DNA from: Mesorhizobium sp. LMG 17147
Lineage (GTDB): Bacteria; Pseudomonadota; Alphaproteobacteria; Rhizobiales; Rhizobiaceae
Length of the DNA stretch: 64,000 nucleotides
Assembly: GCF_024297145.1 (NCBI RefSeq)
Contig: NZ_JANCTC010000017.1
Coordinates: 32,735-96,734, forward strand
Direction: 5' to 3'
Shown: positions 43,730 to 51,392 of the stretch, piece after piece
Layout of the letters: each line of letters opens with the position of its first letter
How positions within the stretch are numbered: position 1 is the first letter of the stretch
Program-made: the position numbers and the translations under genes
Notes under the pieces: generated by a model
Told to the model about the DNA's origin: nothing
Databases searched by the model: none
What the model saw: the letters and a program-made list of their open reading frames with translations, nothing else

Positions 43730-45715
43730 TCACTTCGTGGATAAGGAAACTGGGGTCAGCTGTGGTTCCTCGGCAAAGTGAACCAGCACGGTTCCGTCTG
43801 TGACCTGCGCGCCTTCGGCGGCGATCTCGGCAATAAGCCCGTCATGGGGCGCGGCAATGGTGTGCTCCATCTTCATCGCCTCCAGTATCAGCAGCGGCTG
43901 GCCCTTGATCACGGCCTCGCCTTTTGCCGCACGCACCAATTTGACCAGGCCCGGCATCGGCGCGCGCAGGCTGCCGGAAGCGGCGGCTTCGTCGGCTCGC
44001 GCCAGCGGGTCCGGCACGGCAAAATCGTAGCCGATAGCGCCCTCGAAGACGGTGACGTGGCCCGGCCAGCGGGCGAGGCGAGGGGCGGTACGGAGATCAT
44101 GCGAATTGACGCTGTCATAGGGCGCTTCCAGCGCCACCTCGAACCGTCTGTCCGGCCGCACCGACACGCACGCGACGATCTCCTGCTCGCCAAACTTCAG
44201 CAGCATGCGCCGCACTACAGCGTGGAAATGCGCATAGCCGGCCAGCGACAACCAGGGATCGTCCGAGGACGGCAAGTCGCGCGCACCGGACGCGGCAAGT
44301 GCCGCGGCGGCAATCGTCTCACCGCTCGGCGGCGCAACCGCCGTCAACGCCTGCTGATGCCTGGAGATCAGGCCGGTATCGACATCGCCCGCCGCAAAAG
44401 CTGCATCAGCGGCCAGCGCGGCAAGAAAGCCAGTGTTGACGGTCGAGCCGGCGATTTCGGTCTGCGACAGCGCCTCGCCAAGTGCCGCGAGCGCCGCCCG
44501 TCTGTCCTTGCCATGGACGATCAGCTTGGCGATCATCGGGTCGTAAAACGGCGAAATCGCATCGCCGGGGCGCACGCCGGTTTCGACGCGCATGGTCGCA
44601 CCCTCCGGTGCCGGCTGCGGAAATTTCAGATGGTGCAACGTGCCGGTCGCCGGCAAAAACCCTCTTGCCGCGTCCTCGGCATAGATGCGCGCCTCGAAGG
44701 CGTGGCCGGAGAGCGCGATCTCGCTCTGCGTCTTCGGCAGTTTTTCGCCGGAGGCTACCCGCAACTGCCACTCGACCAGGTCGATGCCGGTGACCATTTC
44801 GGTGACGGGGTGCTCGACCTGCAGGCGGGTGTTCATTTCCATGAACCAGAAACGGTCGGCCTTCAGACCTTGCGAGGCATCGACGATGAACTCGATGGTA
44901 CCGGCGCCGGAATAGTGGATTGCCTTGGCGGCTTTCACCGCCGCCTCGGACATCGCCTTGCGCAGTGCCGGCGTCATGCCCGGGGCAGGCGCCTCCTCGA
45001 TCACCTTCTGGTGGCGGCGCTGTGCCGAGCAGTCACGTTCGTAGAGGTGCACGACATTGCCGAACCTGTCGCCGAATATCTGCACTTCGATGTGGCGCGG
45101 CTTGTCGACATATTTTTCCACCAGGACGCGGTCGTCACCGAATGCGGCTTTCGCCTCGCGCCGGGCGCCCGACAGTGCTTCCGAAAAATCATCGGGATGC
45201 TCGACGCGCCGTATGCCTTTGCCGCCGCCGCCGGCGCGCGCCTTGATCAGTACGGGGTAGCCTATCTCGCGCGCCTTGGAGGCGAGCAACACGATCTCCT
45301 GCGCTTCGCCATGGTAGCCCGGAACGACAGGCACGCCGGCCTTTTCCATCAGCCGCTTGGCCGCGTCCTTCAGTCCCATGGCACGGATCGAGGCCGCCGA
45401 CGGCCCAATGAAGATCAGCCCGGCCGCGACCACCTGGTCGACGAAATTGGGGTTTTCCGAAAGAAAACCGTAGCCCGGATGGATGGCCTCGGCACCTGTG
45501 GCCAAGGCCGCTGCAATGATCCTGTCGCCGCGCAGATAGCTTTCGTTGGCAGGAGAGGCGCCGATATGCACCGCTTCGTCGGCCATTTCGACATGCAAGG
45601 CGTGAGCGTCGGCATCGGAATAGACGGCGACGCTGCGGACACCCATCCTGCGTGCCGTGCGGACCACCCGGCAGGCGATCTCGCCACGGTTGGCGATCAG
45701 GATCTTGGCGAACAT
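43730..45715 (-). CDS. mccA: Methylcrotonyl-CoA carboxylase alpha (biotin) subunit
   Basis: A 661-residue biotin enzyme of leucine breakdown. The biotin carboxylase part starts 'MFAKILIANRGEIACRVVRT' and has the ATP-grasp segment 'KARAGGGGKGIRRVEHPD' and 'MEMNTRLQVEHPVTEMVTG'. The C-terminal biotin carrier domain has EAMKMEH with biotinyl-Lys at about 615. With the beta subunit at 47675 it carboxylates 3-methylcrotonyl-CoA. The ATG at 45715 has GGAGG 5 bases upstream. Propionyl- or geranyl-CoA carboxylase is less likely given isovaleryl-CoA dehydrogenase nearby. Confidence 0.9.
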   Translation of the reverse strand: MFAKILIANRGEIACRVVRTARRMGVRSVAVYSDADAHALHVEMADEAVHIGASPANESYLRGDRIIAAALATGAEAIHPGYGFLSENPNFVDQVVAAGLIFIGPSAASIRAMGLKDAAKRLMEKAGVPVVPGYHGEAQEIVLLASKAREIGYPVLIKARAGGGGKGIRRVEHPDDFSEALSGARREAKAAFGDDRVLVEKYVDKPRHIEVQIFGDRFGNVVHLYERDCSAQRRHQKVIEEAPAPGMTPALRKAMSEAAVKAAKAIHYSGAGTIEFIVDASQGLKADRFWFMEMNTRLQVEHPVTEMVTGIDLVEWQLRVASGEKLPKTQSEIALSGHAFEARIYAEDAARGFLPATGTLHHLKFPQPAPEGATMRVETGVRPGDAISPFYDPMIAKLIVHGKDRRAALAALGEALSQTEIAGSTVNTGFLAALAADAAFAAGDVDTGLISRHQQALTAVAPPSGETIAAAALAASGARDLPSSDDPWLSLAGYAHFHAVVRRMLLKFGEQEIVACVSVRPDRRFEVALEAPYDSVNSHDLRTAPRLARWPGHVTVFEGAIGYDFAVPDPLARADEAAASGSLRAPMPGLVKLVRAAKGEAVIKGQPLLILEAMKMEHTIAAPHDGLIAEIAAEGAQVTDGTVLVHFAEEPQLTPVSLSTK

Positions 45716-45827
45716 CGGGCCTCCACAGGCAGAGCTTGCCACCAACGGCGCGAATTCTCGTCACGCGAGCTGCGGCGATGCCCTGCTTTGTAGTCTGGCG
45801 GTCAAAGGGTAGGCAAGCGAGGCCTGC

Positions 45828-46202
45828 CTACTTTGAGGCCGCGATTTCGCAAGCTCCTCCGGTCGTGACCTTGTAACGGTTTCGGGTGGCCTGGCAGGAT
45901 TTCATCGCCATGTCCTCGGCAGCCTTTTGCGAGGCCGCATTCACGTGTGAGCCGCACAGGATGTACAACGAACGCACCCGGGAATACGGGGTGGTCGCAT
46001 AAGCTGAATGGCCGCTGGCCGCCACATAGGCCTTATATGCCTTGGTGCATGGCCGATCCGCGGTCGCCGGAAAATACGGGTAGAAGCGGACGTCGCCCTT
46101 GCTTCCAGCCAGCGATTCCGCCGCGCCGACATTGGGGCTCGAGATTAGAAGCAACCCGGTTATTAGCGAGAAGACTGCTTGTTTGACGCTAATAGATTTC
46201 AT
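45828..46202 (-). CDS. Secreted four-cysteine protein, tandem paralog 1
   Basis: A 124-residue protein from the ATG at 46202 (GGTGGGA upstream). A signal peptide ends near 'NVGAAES'. The mature domain has 'LAGSKGDVRFYPYFP', 'AYVAASGHSAYATTPYS', 'LYILCGSHVNAASQKAAE' and the C-terminal 'TTGGACEIAASK'. Four cysteines are shared with paralog 2, suggesting two disulfides. It is most similar to paralog 3. The pattern of clustered Ala near 'AAEDMAMKSC' slightly recalls DUF4189, but I cannot assign it. Third of three tandem copies, just upstream of mccA. Confidence 0.65.
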   Translation of the reverse strand: MKSISVKQAVFSLITGLLLISSPNVGAAESLAGSKGDVRFYPYFPATADRPCTKAYKAYVAASGHSAYATTPYSRVRSLYILCGSHVNAASQKAAEDMAMKSCQATRNRYKVTTGGACEIAASK

Positions 46203-46245
46203 TTTTCCCACCCATTGAATACGTCGAAGGCCGACGAGTGTCGGT

Positions 46246-46611
46246 CTATTTGGAGGCAGCTATGGCGCAGGCCCCTGCAGTCGTGACCTTGTACTTGCTG
46301 CGCGCGGACTGGCAGGATTTCAACGCCAGCGCCTCCGCAGCCTTCTGGGACGGTGCATTCAGATAAGCACCGCAAATAGTGAATTCGGTTGCCCAGTTGA
46401 ATGGCGTCATCGCATAGGCCGAGTGACCGCCAGCCGCCACATAGCCCTTGTAGTGTTTGCCGCAGCCTCCGACTGTGCCCGGTGCAAAATAGACCGGGAA
46501 ACGGCTGTCGCCCTTGCTTCCCGCCAGCTGCTCGGCGGCGCCGGTCGGTGCCGAGGCCACGAGCAGTGCAAGTACCGACATGGTTGCTCGCCTAATGAAT
46601 AAACATTTCAT
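46246..46611 (-). CDS. Secreted four-cysteine protein, tandem paralog 2
   Basis: A 121-residue protein from the ATG at 46611. Signal peptide 'MSVLALLVASAPTGAAEQ'. Mature part has 'LAGSKGDSRFPVYFAPG', 'GYVAAGGHSAYAMTPFN', 'FTICGAYLNAPSQKAAE' and 'TTAGACAIAASK'. All four cysteines are kept, but the surface sequence ('VGGCGKHYKG', 'NWATEF') differs most from the other two. Middle gene of the array; spacers to its neighbours are 43 and 41 bases. Confidence 0.65.
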   Translation of the reverse strand: MKCLFIRRATMSVLALLVASAPTGAAEQLAGSKGDSRFPVYFAPGTVGGCGKHYKGYVAAGGHSAYAMTPFNWATEFTICGAYLNAPSQKAAEALALKSCQSARSKYKVTTAGACAIAASK

Positions 46612-46652
46612 TGCCAAACCCATTTTAGCCCCCAATACTGACAAATAGTTGC

Positions 46653-47027
46653 CTACTTGGAGGCAGCGATTTCGCAGCCGCCGCCTGTTGTAACCCTGTA
46701 ACTATTGCGGGTGGCCTGACAGGATTTCAATGCCAACTCTTCGGCAGCTTGCTGTGACGGTGCGTTCAAGCGCGAGCCGCGGATGATGTACAGCGAACGC
46801 ACCCGGGAATACGGCGTGGTTGCATAGGCTGAATGGCCGCCGGCCGCTACATAGGCCTTGTAGGCCCTGGTACACGGATCCTTCGGGTTCTGCGGCAAAT
46901 AGGGATAGAAACGGGTCTCGCCCTTGCTTCCCGCCAGCGACTCCGCTGCACCGATGCCAGGCGTTGCTAATATAAGCAATCCCGCAAGTATATTCGCAGT
47001 TGTTCTCTGAAAAACCCGCCGCCTCAT
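46653..47027 (-). CDS. Secreted cysteine protein, tandem paralog 3 (one Cys lost)
   Basis: A 124-residue protein from the ATG at 47027. A signal peptide ends near 'GIGAAES'. Mature part 'LAGSKGETRFYPYLPQ', 'AYVAAGGHSAYATTPYS', 'LYIIRGSRLNAPSQQAAE' and 'TTGGGCEIAASK'. The second conserved cysteine is Arg (codon CGC at 46779-46781, against TGC in paralog 1), leaving three cysteines. It is the first of the three in transcription order and lies 115 bases after the macro-domain gene. The frame extends upstream to 47165 but only the ATG at 47027 starts a signal peptide. Confidence 0.65.
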   Translation of the reverse strand: MRRRVFQRTTANILAGLLILATPGIGAAESLAGSKGETRFYPYLPQNPKDPCTRAYKAYVAAGGHSAYATTPYSRVRSLYIIRGSRLNAPSQQAAEELALKSCQATRNSYRVTTGGGCEIAASK

Positions 47028-47142
47028 CTTCGCCCAATCCCCATTGGTATTTGCGATGATCAATAGCCGTGATTCTTTCGTCTGGCCAGTCGAGAAGAAA
47101 AAAATAGTCTGGAGGTGTGGTGGGGGTGTCTCCCGCGCAGGG

Positions 47143-47673
47143 TCACACCCTGCCGAGTGCAGCAACGACCCGCTGATACAATTCGGCCGTCGGCTCGTCG
47201 AAGCAGCAGAAAATGACGGTTTCTGGAACGGTGTTCTGGCCGATGAAGGCGCTCACGGTCCCGACAGCAATTTGCGTCGCCTGATCCTTTGGGTAGCGGT
47301 AGGCCCCGGTCGAGATCGCTGGAAACGCCACCGTCCGGCAGTCCTTTGCGGCGGCGATTTCGAGCGACCGGCGATAGCAGGAGGCGAGCAGTTCGGCTTC
47401 TCCTTTGCTGCCACCTTGCCAGACCGGTCCGACCGTATGAATGACGTAGCGCGCGGGCAGCCTGTAGCCCTTGGTGATTTTTGCGTCTCCGACCTTGCAG
47501 CCATGCAAGGTCCGGCATTCTGCCACAAGCTCGGGGCCGGCCGCGCGGTGGATAGCGCCGTCGACGCCGCCGCCTCCGAGAAGAGAGGAGTTGGCGGCGT
47601 TGACGATGGCGTCGACCGCCAGCTTCGTGATGTCGCCGGTTTGAATGCGAATCCTCTGGCCAATTTCGCTCAT
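47143..47673 (-). CDS. Macro-domain ADP-ribose hydrolase, YmdB-like
   Basis: A 176-residue single macro domain. The ADP-ribose binding signature is 'GDITKLAVDAIVNAANSSL' followed by 'LGGGGVDGAIHRAAG'; the later loop 'PAISTGAYRYPKDQA' completes the site. Members remove acetyl groups from O-acetyl-ADP-ribose or ADP-ribose from proteins. The ATG at 47673 lies one base after the mccB stop, so it is probably translated from the same message. No sirtuin or ART gene is nearby. Confidence 0.9.
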   Translation of the reverse strand: MSEIGQRIRIQTGDITKLAVDAIVNAANSSLLGGGGVDGAIHRAAGPELVAECRTLHGCKVGDAKITKGYRLPARYVIHTVGPVWQGGSKGEAELLASCYRRSLEIAAAKDCRTVAFPAISTGAYRYPKDQATQIAVGTVSAFIGQNTVPETVIFCCFDEPTAELYQRVVAALGRV

Positions 47674-47674
47674 C

Positions 47675-49282
47675 TCACATCCTGAACACGCCGAACCTTG
47701 TCTCTTCGATCTCGGCGTTGAGCGCGGCCGAAAGGCTGAGCGCCAGCACCTCGCGGGTCTTGGCCGGGTCGATGATGCCGTCGTCCCAGAGCCTCGCCGA
47801 CGAATAGAGCGGGTGGCCTTCATGCTCGTATTTCATAAGGATCGGCTTCTTGAATTTCGCCTCCTCCTCGGCGCTCCATTCCCCGCCCTTGCGCTCGATG
47901 CCCTCACGCTTGACCACGGCCAGCACCGTTGCAGCCTGCTCGCCGCCCATCACCGAAATGCGGGCATTCGGCCACATCCACAGGAAGCGTGGCGAATAGG
48001 CGCGTCCGCACATACCGTAATTGCCGGCGCCGAACGAGCCGCCGATGATCACGGTCATCTTCGGCACCTTGGCCGTTGCGACCGCCAGGACCAGCTTGGC
48101 GCCGTCCTTGGCGATGCCGCCGGCCTCGTATTTCCGCCCGACCATGAAGCCGGTGATGTTCTGCAGGAAAATCAGCGGGATCCTGCGCTGGCAGCACAGC
48201 TCGATGAAATGCGCGCCCTTTAGCGCGCTTTCCGAAAACAGCACGCCGTTGTTGGCGATGATGCCGACCGGGATGCCGCTAAGATGGGCAAAACCGGTGA
48301 CCAGCGTGGTGCCATAATTCTGCTTGAACTCATCGAATTCGGAGCCGTCGACGGTGCGGGCGATTACCTCGCGTACGTCGTAGGGCTGGCGCAGATCCGT
48401 CGGCACGATGCCGTAGAGTTCATGTGGATCGTGAAGCGGCGGAATCGATTTCTGTAAGGCAAGGCTTACAGTCTTGTTCCGATTCAGGTTTTTGATGATA
48501 CGCCGGCATATGGCCAGCGCATGCTCGTCGTCGAGCGCATAGTGGTCGGCAACGCCGGAAAGCCTTGTGTGCACGTCGGCGCCACCGAGGTCCTCGGCGG
48601 TGACGTCCTCGCCGGTGGCCGCCTTCACCAGCGGCGGGCCGCCGAGAAAGATGGTTGCCTGGTTGCGCACCATGATTGTCTCGTCCGACATCGCAGGCAC
48701 ATAGGCGCCGCCGGCCGTGCACGACCCCATGACGCAGGCGATCTGCGGAATGCCGGCGGCCGACATGTTGGCCTGGTTATAGAAGATGCGGCCGAAATGA
48801 TCGCGGTCGGGAAACACCTCGTCCTGATTGGGCAGATTGGCGCCGCCGCTGTCGACCAGATAGATGCAAGGCAGATTGTTCTGCAGCGCGATTTCCTGTG
48901 CACGCAGATGCTTCTTCACTGTCAGCGGATAATAGGTGCCGCCCTTCACCGTGGCGTCGTTGACGACGACCATCACTTCGGTGCCTTCGACGCGCCCGAT
49001 GCCGGCGATGAGACCAGCCGACGGGATGTCCTCGCCATACATCGACCATGCCGCGAACTGGCCGATTTCGAGGAAGGGCGAGCCGGTATCGAGCAATTGG
49101 GCGAGACGTTGCCGCGGCAGGAGCTTGCCGCGCGAGACGTGCCGCTCACGCGCCTCTTCCGAGCCACCGCGTTCGACCGTGGCCGCTTTCTCAGCAATAT
49201 CGGCGACCAGCGCCCGCATGCGCTCGGCATTGGCGCGGAAAATATCGGAGGCGGGCGAAATCTGCGAGGTGAGGGGGGCCAT
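47675..49282 (-). CDS. mccB: Methylcrotonyl-CoA carboxylase beta (carboxyltransferase) subunit
   Basis: A 535-residue carboxyltransferase. The N-terminal half has 'RERHVSRGKLLPRQRLAQLL' and 'CIYLVDSGGANLPNQDEVFP' (acyl-CoA site). The C-terminal half has 'GIIANNGVLFSESALKGAHF', 'FLQNITGFMVGRKYEAGG' and 'GSFGAGNYGMCGRAY', which are typical of the MCC beta family. It works with the biotin subunit at 43730. The weak ribosome site and a 4-base gap after vapC suggest coupled translation. The partner gene mccA is separated from it by four other genes. Confidence 0.92.
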   Translation of the reverse strand: MAPLTSQISPASDIFRANAERMRALVADIAEKAATVERGGSEEARERHVSRGKLLPRQRLAQLLDTGSPFLEIGQFAAWSMYGEDIPSAGLIAGIGRVEGTEVMVVVNDATVKGGTYYPLTVKKHLRAQEIALQNNLPCIYLVDSGGANLPNQDEVFPDRDHFGRIFYNQANMSAAGIPQIACVMGSCTAGGAYVPAMSDETIMVRNQATIFLGGPPLVKAATGEDVTAEDLGGADVHTRLSGVADHYALDDEHALAICRRIIKNLNRNKTVSLALQKSIPPLHDPHELYGIVPTDLRQPYDVREVIARTVDGSEFDEFKQNYGTTLVTGFAHLSGIPVGIIANNGVLFSESALKGAHFIELCCQRRIPLIFLQNITGFMVGRKYEAGGIAKDGAKLVLAVATAKVPKMTVIIGGSFGAGNYGMCGRAYSPRFLWMWPNARISVMGGEQAATVLAVVKREGIERKGGEWSAEEEAKFKKPILMKYEHEGHPLYSSARLWDDGIIDPAKTREVLALSLSAALNAEIEETRFGVFRM

Positions 49283-49286
49283 GGCG

Positions 49287-49670
49287 CTACCGGATCAGCT
49301 CGATCTTGCAGCCGACATCGAGGTCGCTCCAATCGCGATTAGCGGTGACGGCAATGGCGTTCTCGCGAATTGCCAGCGCGAGGCAGGCCCGATCGCCCAA
49401 CGACAGGCCGCGATGCCGCGTCAGTTGGCGAAGCTGCCCGGCGGCGATGCCCATCGCTTCGTCGAAAACGGCGATCGGCATGCCGAGACTGGCGAGGTCG
49501 TCCGCGGCCTGTTCCATGCTGCGTCCCTTGTCGATCAGTTTGGCAATGATTTCGGCCGCATTGATCGAACTGCATTGTGCGTCCGGCGCGAACCCCAAAG
49601 CACTATCGGTGCCTTGCTCGTTGAGCAGGATTGCGAGTGCCGCCGAACTGTCCATGACGTAGGGCTTCAT
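49287..49670 (-). CDS. vapC: PIN-domain toxin VapC
   Basis: A 127-residue ribonuclease toxin. The PIN acidic residues are visible: Asp near the start in 'YVMDSSAALAIL', Glu in 'INAAEIIAKLI', and Asp residues in 'LSLGDRACLALA' and 'ANRDWSDL'. It probably cleaves tRNA or rRNA when free. Its ATG overlaps the vapB stop by 4 bases, and mccB follows 4 bases after its own stop. Confidence 0.88.
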   Translation of the reverse strand: MKPYVMDSSAALAILLNEQGTDSALGFAPDAQCSSINAAEIIAKLIDKGRSMEQAADDLASLGMPIAVFDEAMGIAAGQLRQLTRHRGLSLGDRACLALAIRENAIAVTANRDWSDLDVGCKIELIR

Positions 49671-50059
49671 TTCGCCCGCTTTCCTGTCGTCCCTTCGGCG
49701 TGAAGCCGGTCGAGACGCTTGTCGCTTCGACGCTGCTCTTCCCGCCGCTCCTTCAGAAATTCGTCGACGACGCTTTCACCGGGCTGTTTCAGCGCCGACA
49801 ATTCGGCCTGGACGCGTCGCAGATTCTGCAGCCACGATCTTACCCGCAGTTCGCCGTTTTCGACATGCAGGATCATCTCCTCGCCAGGCTTCACGCCCAT
49901 CTCCTCGCGCATCGCAGCAGGGATGACGAAGCGCCCGCCCTCGCCAAGCTTGACACGCTCTCGTTTCACCGGAACCCTAAGCGGCGTTTTGCGAGCGCTG
50001 GCATCGAGCTGTGTTTGCTGATCTTCGTCAAATCCGGACTTTCCCGTTCTGCCCGCCAT
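49667..50059 (-). CDS. vapB: AbrB/MazE-type antitoxin VapB
   Basis: A 130-residue antitoxin. The swapped-hairpin AbrB DNA-binding domain is 'VKLGEGGRFVIPAAMREEMG' followed by 'KPGEEMILHVENGELRVRS' (about 36-75). The charged C-terminal half ('KERREEQRRSDKRLDRL') would wrap VapC. It is longer than the usual 70-90 residues because of an N-terminal tail and the C-terminal extension. The strong ribosome site GGGGAGG and the operator at 50077-50104 precede it. Confidence 0.85.
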   Translation of the reverse strand: MAGRTGKSGFDEDQQTQLDASARKTPLRVPVKRERVKLGEGGRFVIPAAMREEMGVKPGEEMILHVENGELRVRSWLQNLRRVQAELSALKQPGESVVDEFLKERREEQRRSDKRLDRLHAEGTTGKRAK

Positions 50060-50076
50060 CGTGCGCCTCCCCTATA

Positions 50077-50104
50077 TTGTGGCACGTATTCTAAAATATG
50101 CCAC
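50077..50104 (-). promoter_or_regulatory. Palindromic operator upstream of vapB
   Basis: TGTGGCA (50077-50083) and TGCCACA (50098-50104) are perfect inverted arms, with TATT/AATA pairing inside. It lies 17 bases upstream of the vapB start, where VapB-VapC would be expected to bind and repress. A possible -10, TAGAAT, falls within it on the minus strand. Confidence 0.6.
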
Positions 50105-50140
50105 ATCATGTGCCTTCTGGCAAAACTCCAAAGGATGCCA

Positions 50141-51304
50141 TCAGGCGCCCTCCGCCATGATTTCCCGCCCGATCAGCCAGCGACGGATTTCGCTGGTGCC
50201 GGCGCCGATCTCGTAGAGCTTGGCGTCGCGCAGCAGCCGGCCGGTCGGGTAGTCGTTGATGTAGCCGTTGCCGCCCAAAAGCTGAATGGCGTCGAGCGCC
50301 ATCAGCGTCGCCTTTTCGGCGGCGAAGAGGATACAGCCGGCAGCATCCTTGCGGGCCGTCTCACCGCGATCGCAGGCCTTGGCTACGGCGTAGACGTAAG
50401 AACGTGCCGCGTTCATCGTCGCATACATGTCGGCGAGCTTGCCTTGCACCAGCTGGAATTCGCCGATTGGCTGGCCGAACTGCTTGCGCTCGTGCACGTA
50501 AGGTATCGCTACATCGAGGCACGCAGCCATCAGCCCGATCGGCCCGCCGGCCAGCACGGCGCGTTCGTAGTCCAGGCCCGACATCAGCACCTCGACACCG
50601 CGCCCTTCCTCGTGCAGCACATTGTCGAACGGCACTTCGACATTCTCGAACACCAGCTCGCCGGTGTTCGAGCCGCGCATGCCGAGCTTGTCGAGCTTTT
50701 GCGCCACGGAAAAACCGGCAAAGGCTTTTTCGACGATGAAAGCGGTGATGCCGCGCGAATTGAGTTCCGGATCGGTCTTGGCGTAGACGACCAGCGTCTC
50801 GGCATCCGGTCCGTTGGTGATCCACATTTTGGTGCCGTTGAGCACATAGCGGTCGTTGCGCTTTTCGGCGCGCAGGCGCAGCGACACCACATCGGAACCG
50901 GCACCCGATTCCGACATTGCCAGTGCGCCGACCTTTTCGCCGCTGCAGAGCGAAGGCAGATATTTTTCCTTCTGCGCCTGCGTCGCCCAGCGATTGATCT
51001 GGTTGACGCAGAGGTTGGAATGGGCGCCGTAGGAGAGGCCGACCGAGGCGGAGGCGCGCGAAATCTCCTCCATCGCCACAACATGGGCGAGATAGCCCAT
51101 GCCGCTGCCGCCGAAATCGGGATCGGCGGTGATGCCGAGTAGGCCGAGCCCGCCGAGCTCCACCCACAGATGCGCCGGGAATTCGTTCGTGCGGTCGATC
51201 TCGGCGGCTATCGGCGCGATTTTCTCCTGGGCGAAGCGCCGCACCAGGTCGCGCAGCGCCTCGATGTCTTCGTCAAGCCCGAAGTTGAGCGTATGCGTGT
51301 ACAT
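50141..51304 (-). CDS. ivd: Isovaleryl-CoA dehydrogenase
   Basis: A 387-residue FAD enzyme that oxidises isovaleryl-CoA to 3-methylcrotonyl-CoA in leucine breakdown. The acyl-CoA dehydrogenase signatures 'ALAMSESGAGSDVVSL' (about 127-142) and a C-terminal 'LLGGNGYINDYPTGRLLRD' are present. The catalytic Glu247 in 'GLDYERAVLAGGP' is at the position specific to isovaleryl-CoA dehydrogenase, unlike the C-terminal Glu of most relatives. Electrons leave by ETF to the oxidoreductase encoded at 35388. Follows the TetR gene by 48 bases. Confidence 0.93.
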   Translation of the reverse strand: MYTHTLNFGLDEDIEALRDLVRRFAQEKIAPIAAEIDRTNEFPAHLWVELGGLGLLGITADPDFGGSGMGYLAHVVAMEEISRASASVGLSYGAHSNLCVNQINRWATQAQKEKYLPSLCSGEKVGALAMSESGAGSDVVSLRLRAEKRNDRYVLNGTKMWITNGPDAETLVVYAKTDPELNSRGITAFIVEKAFAGFSVAQKLDKLGMRGSNTGELVFENVEVPFDNVLHEEGRGVEVLMSGLDYERAVLAGGPIGLMAACLDVAIPYVHERKQFGQPIGEFQLVQGKLADMYATMNAARSYVYAVAKACDRGETARKDAAGCILFAAEKATLMALDAIQLLGGNGYINDYPTGRLLRDAKLYEIGAGTSEIRRWLIGREIMAEGA

Positions 51305-51318
51305 GCCGTTCCTCCCGG

Positions 51319-51392
51319 CGCACGACCCCGAAAATCGGGATCATGCGCGAAATCAAAGTGCTAGAGCGTCCTTTGCGCGCTCGAATGGACGC
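51319..51392. repeat. Double-hairpin interspersed repeat, copy B
   Basis: The first hairpin has arms CCCCGA and TCGGGATCATGC, with GCACGA opposite. The link AATCAAAGTGCTAGAGCG is shared with copy A (19971). The second hairpin has GCGTCC and GGACGC arms. It spans the gap before the dehydrogenase gene and runs into the end of the TetR gene, encoding its last 12 residues. Confidence 0.65.
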
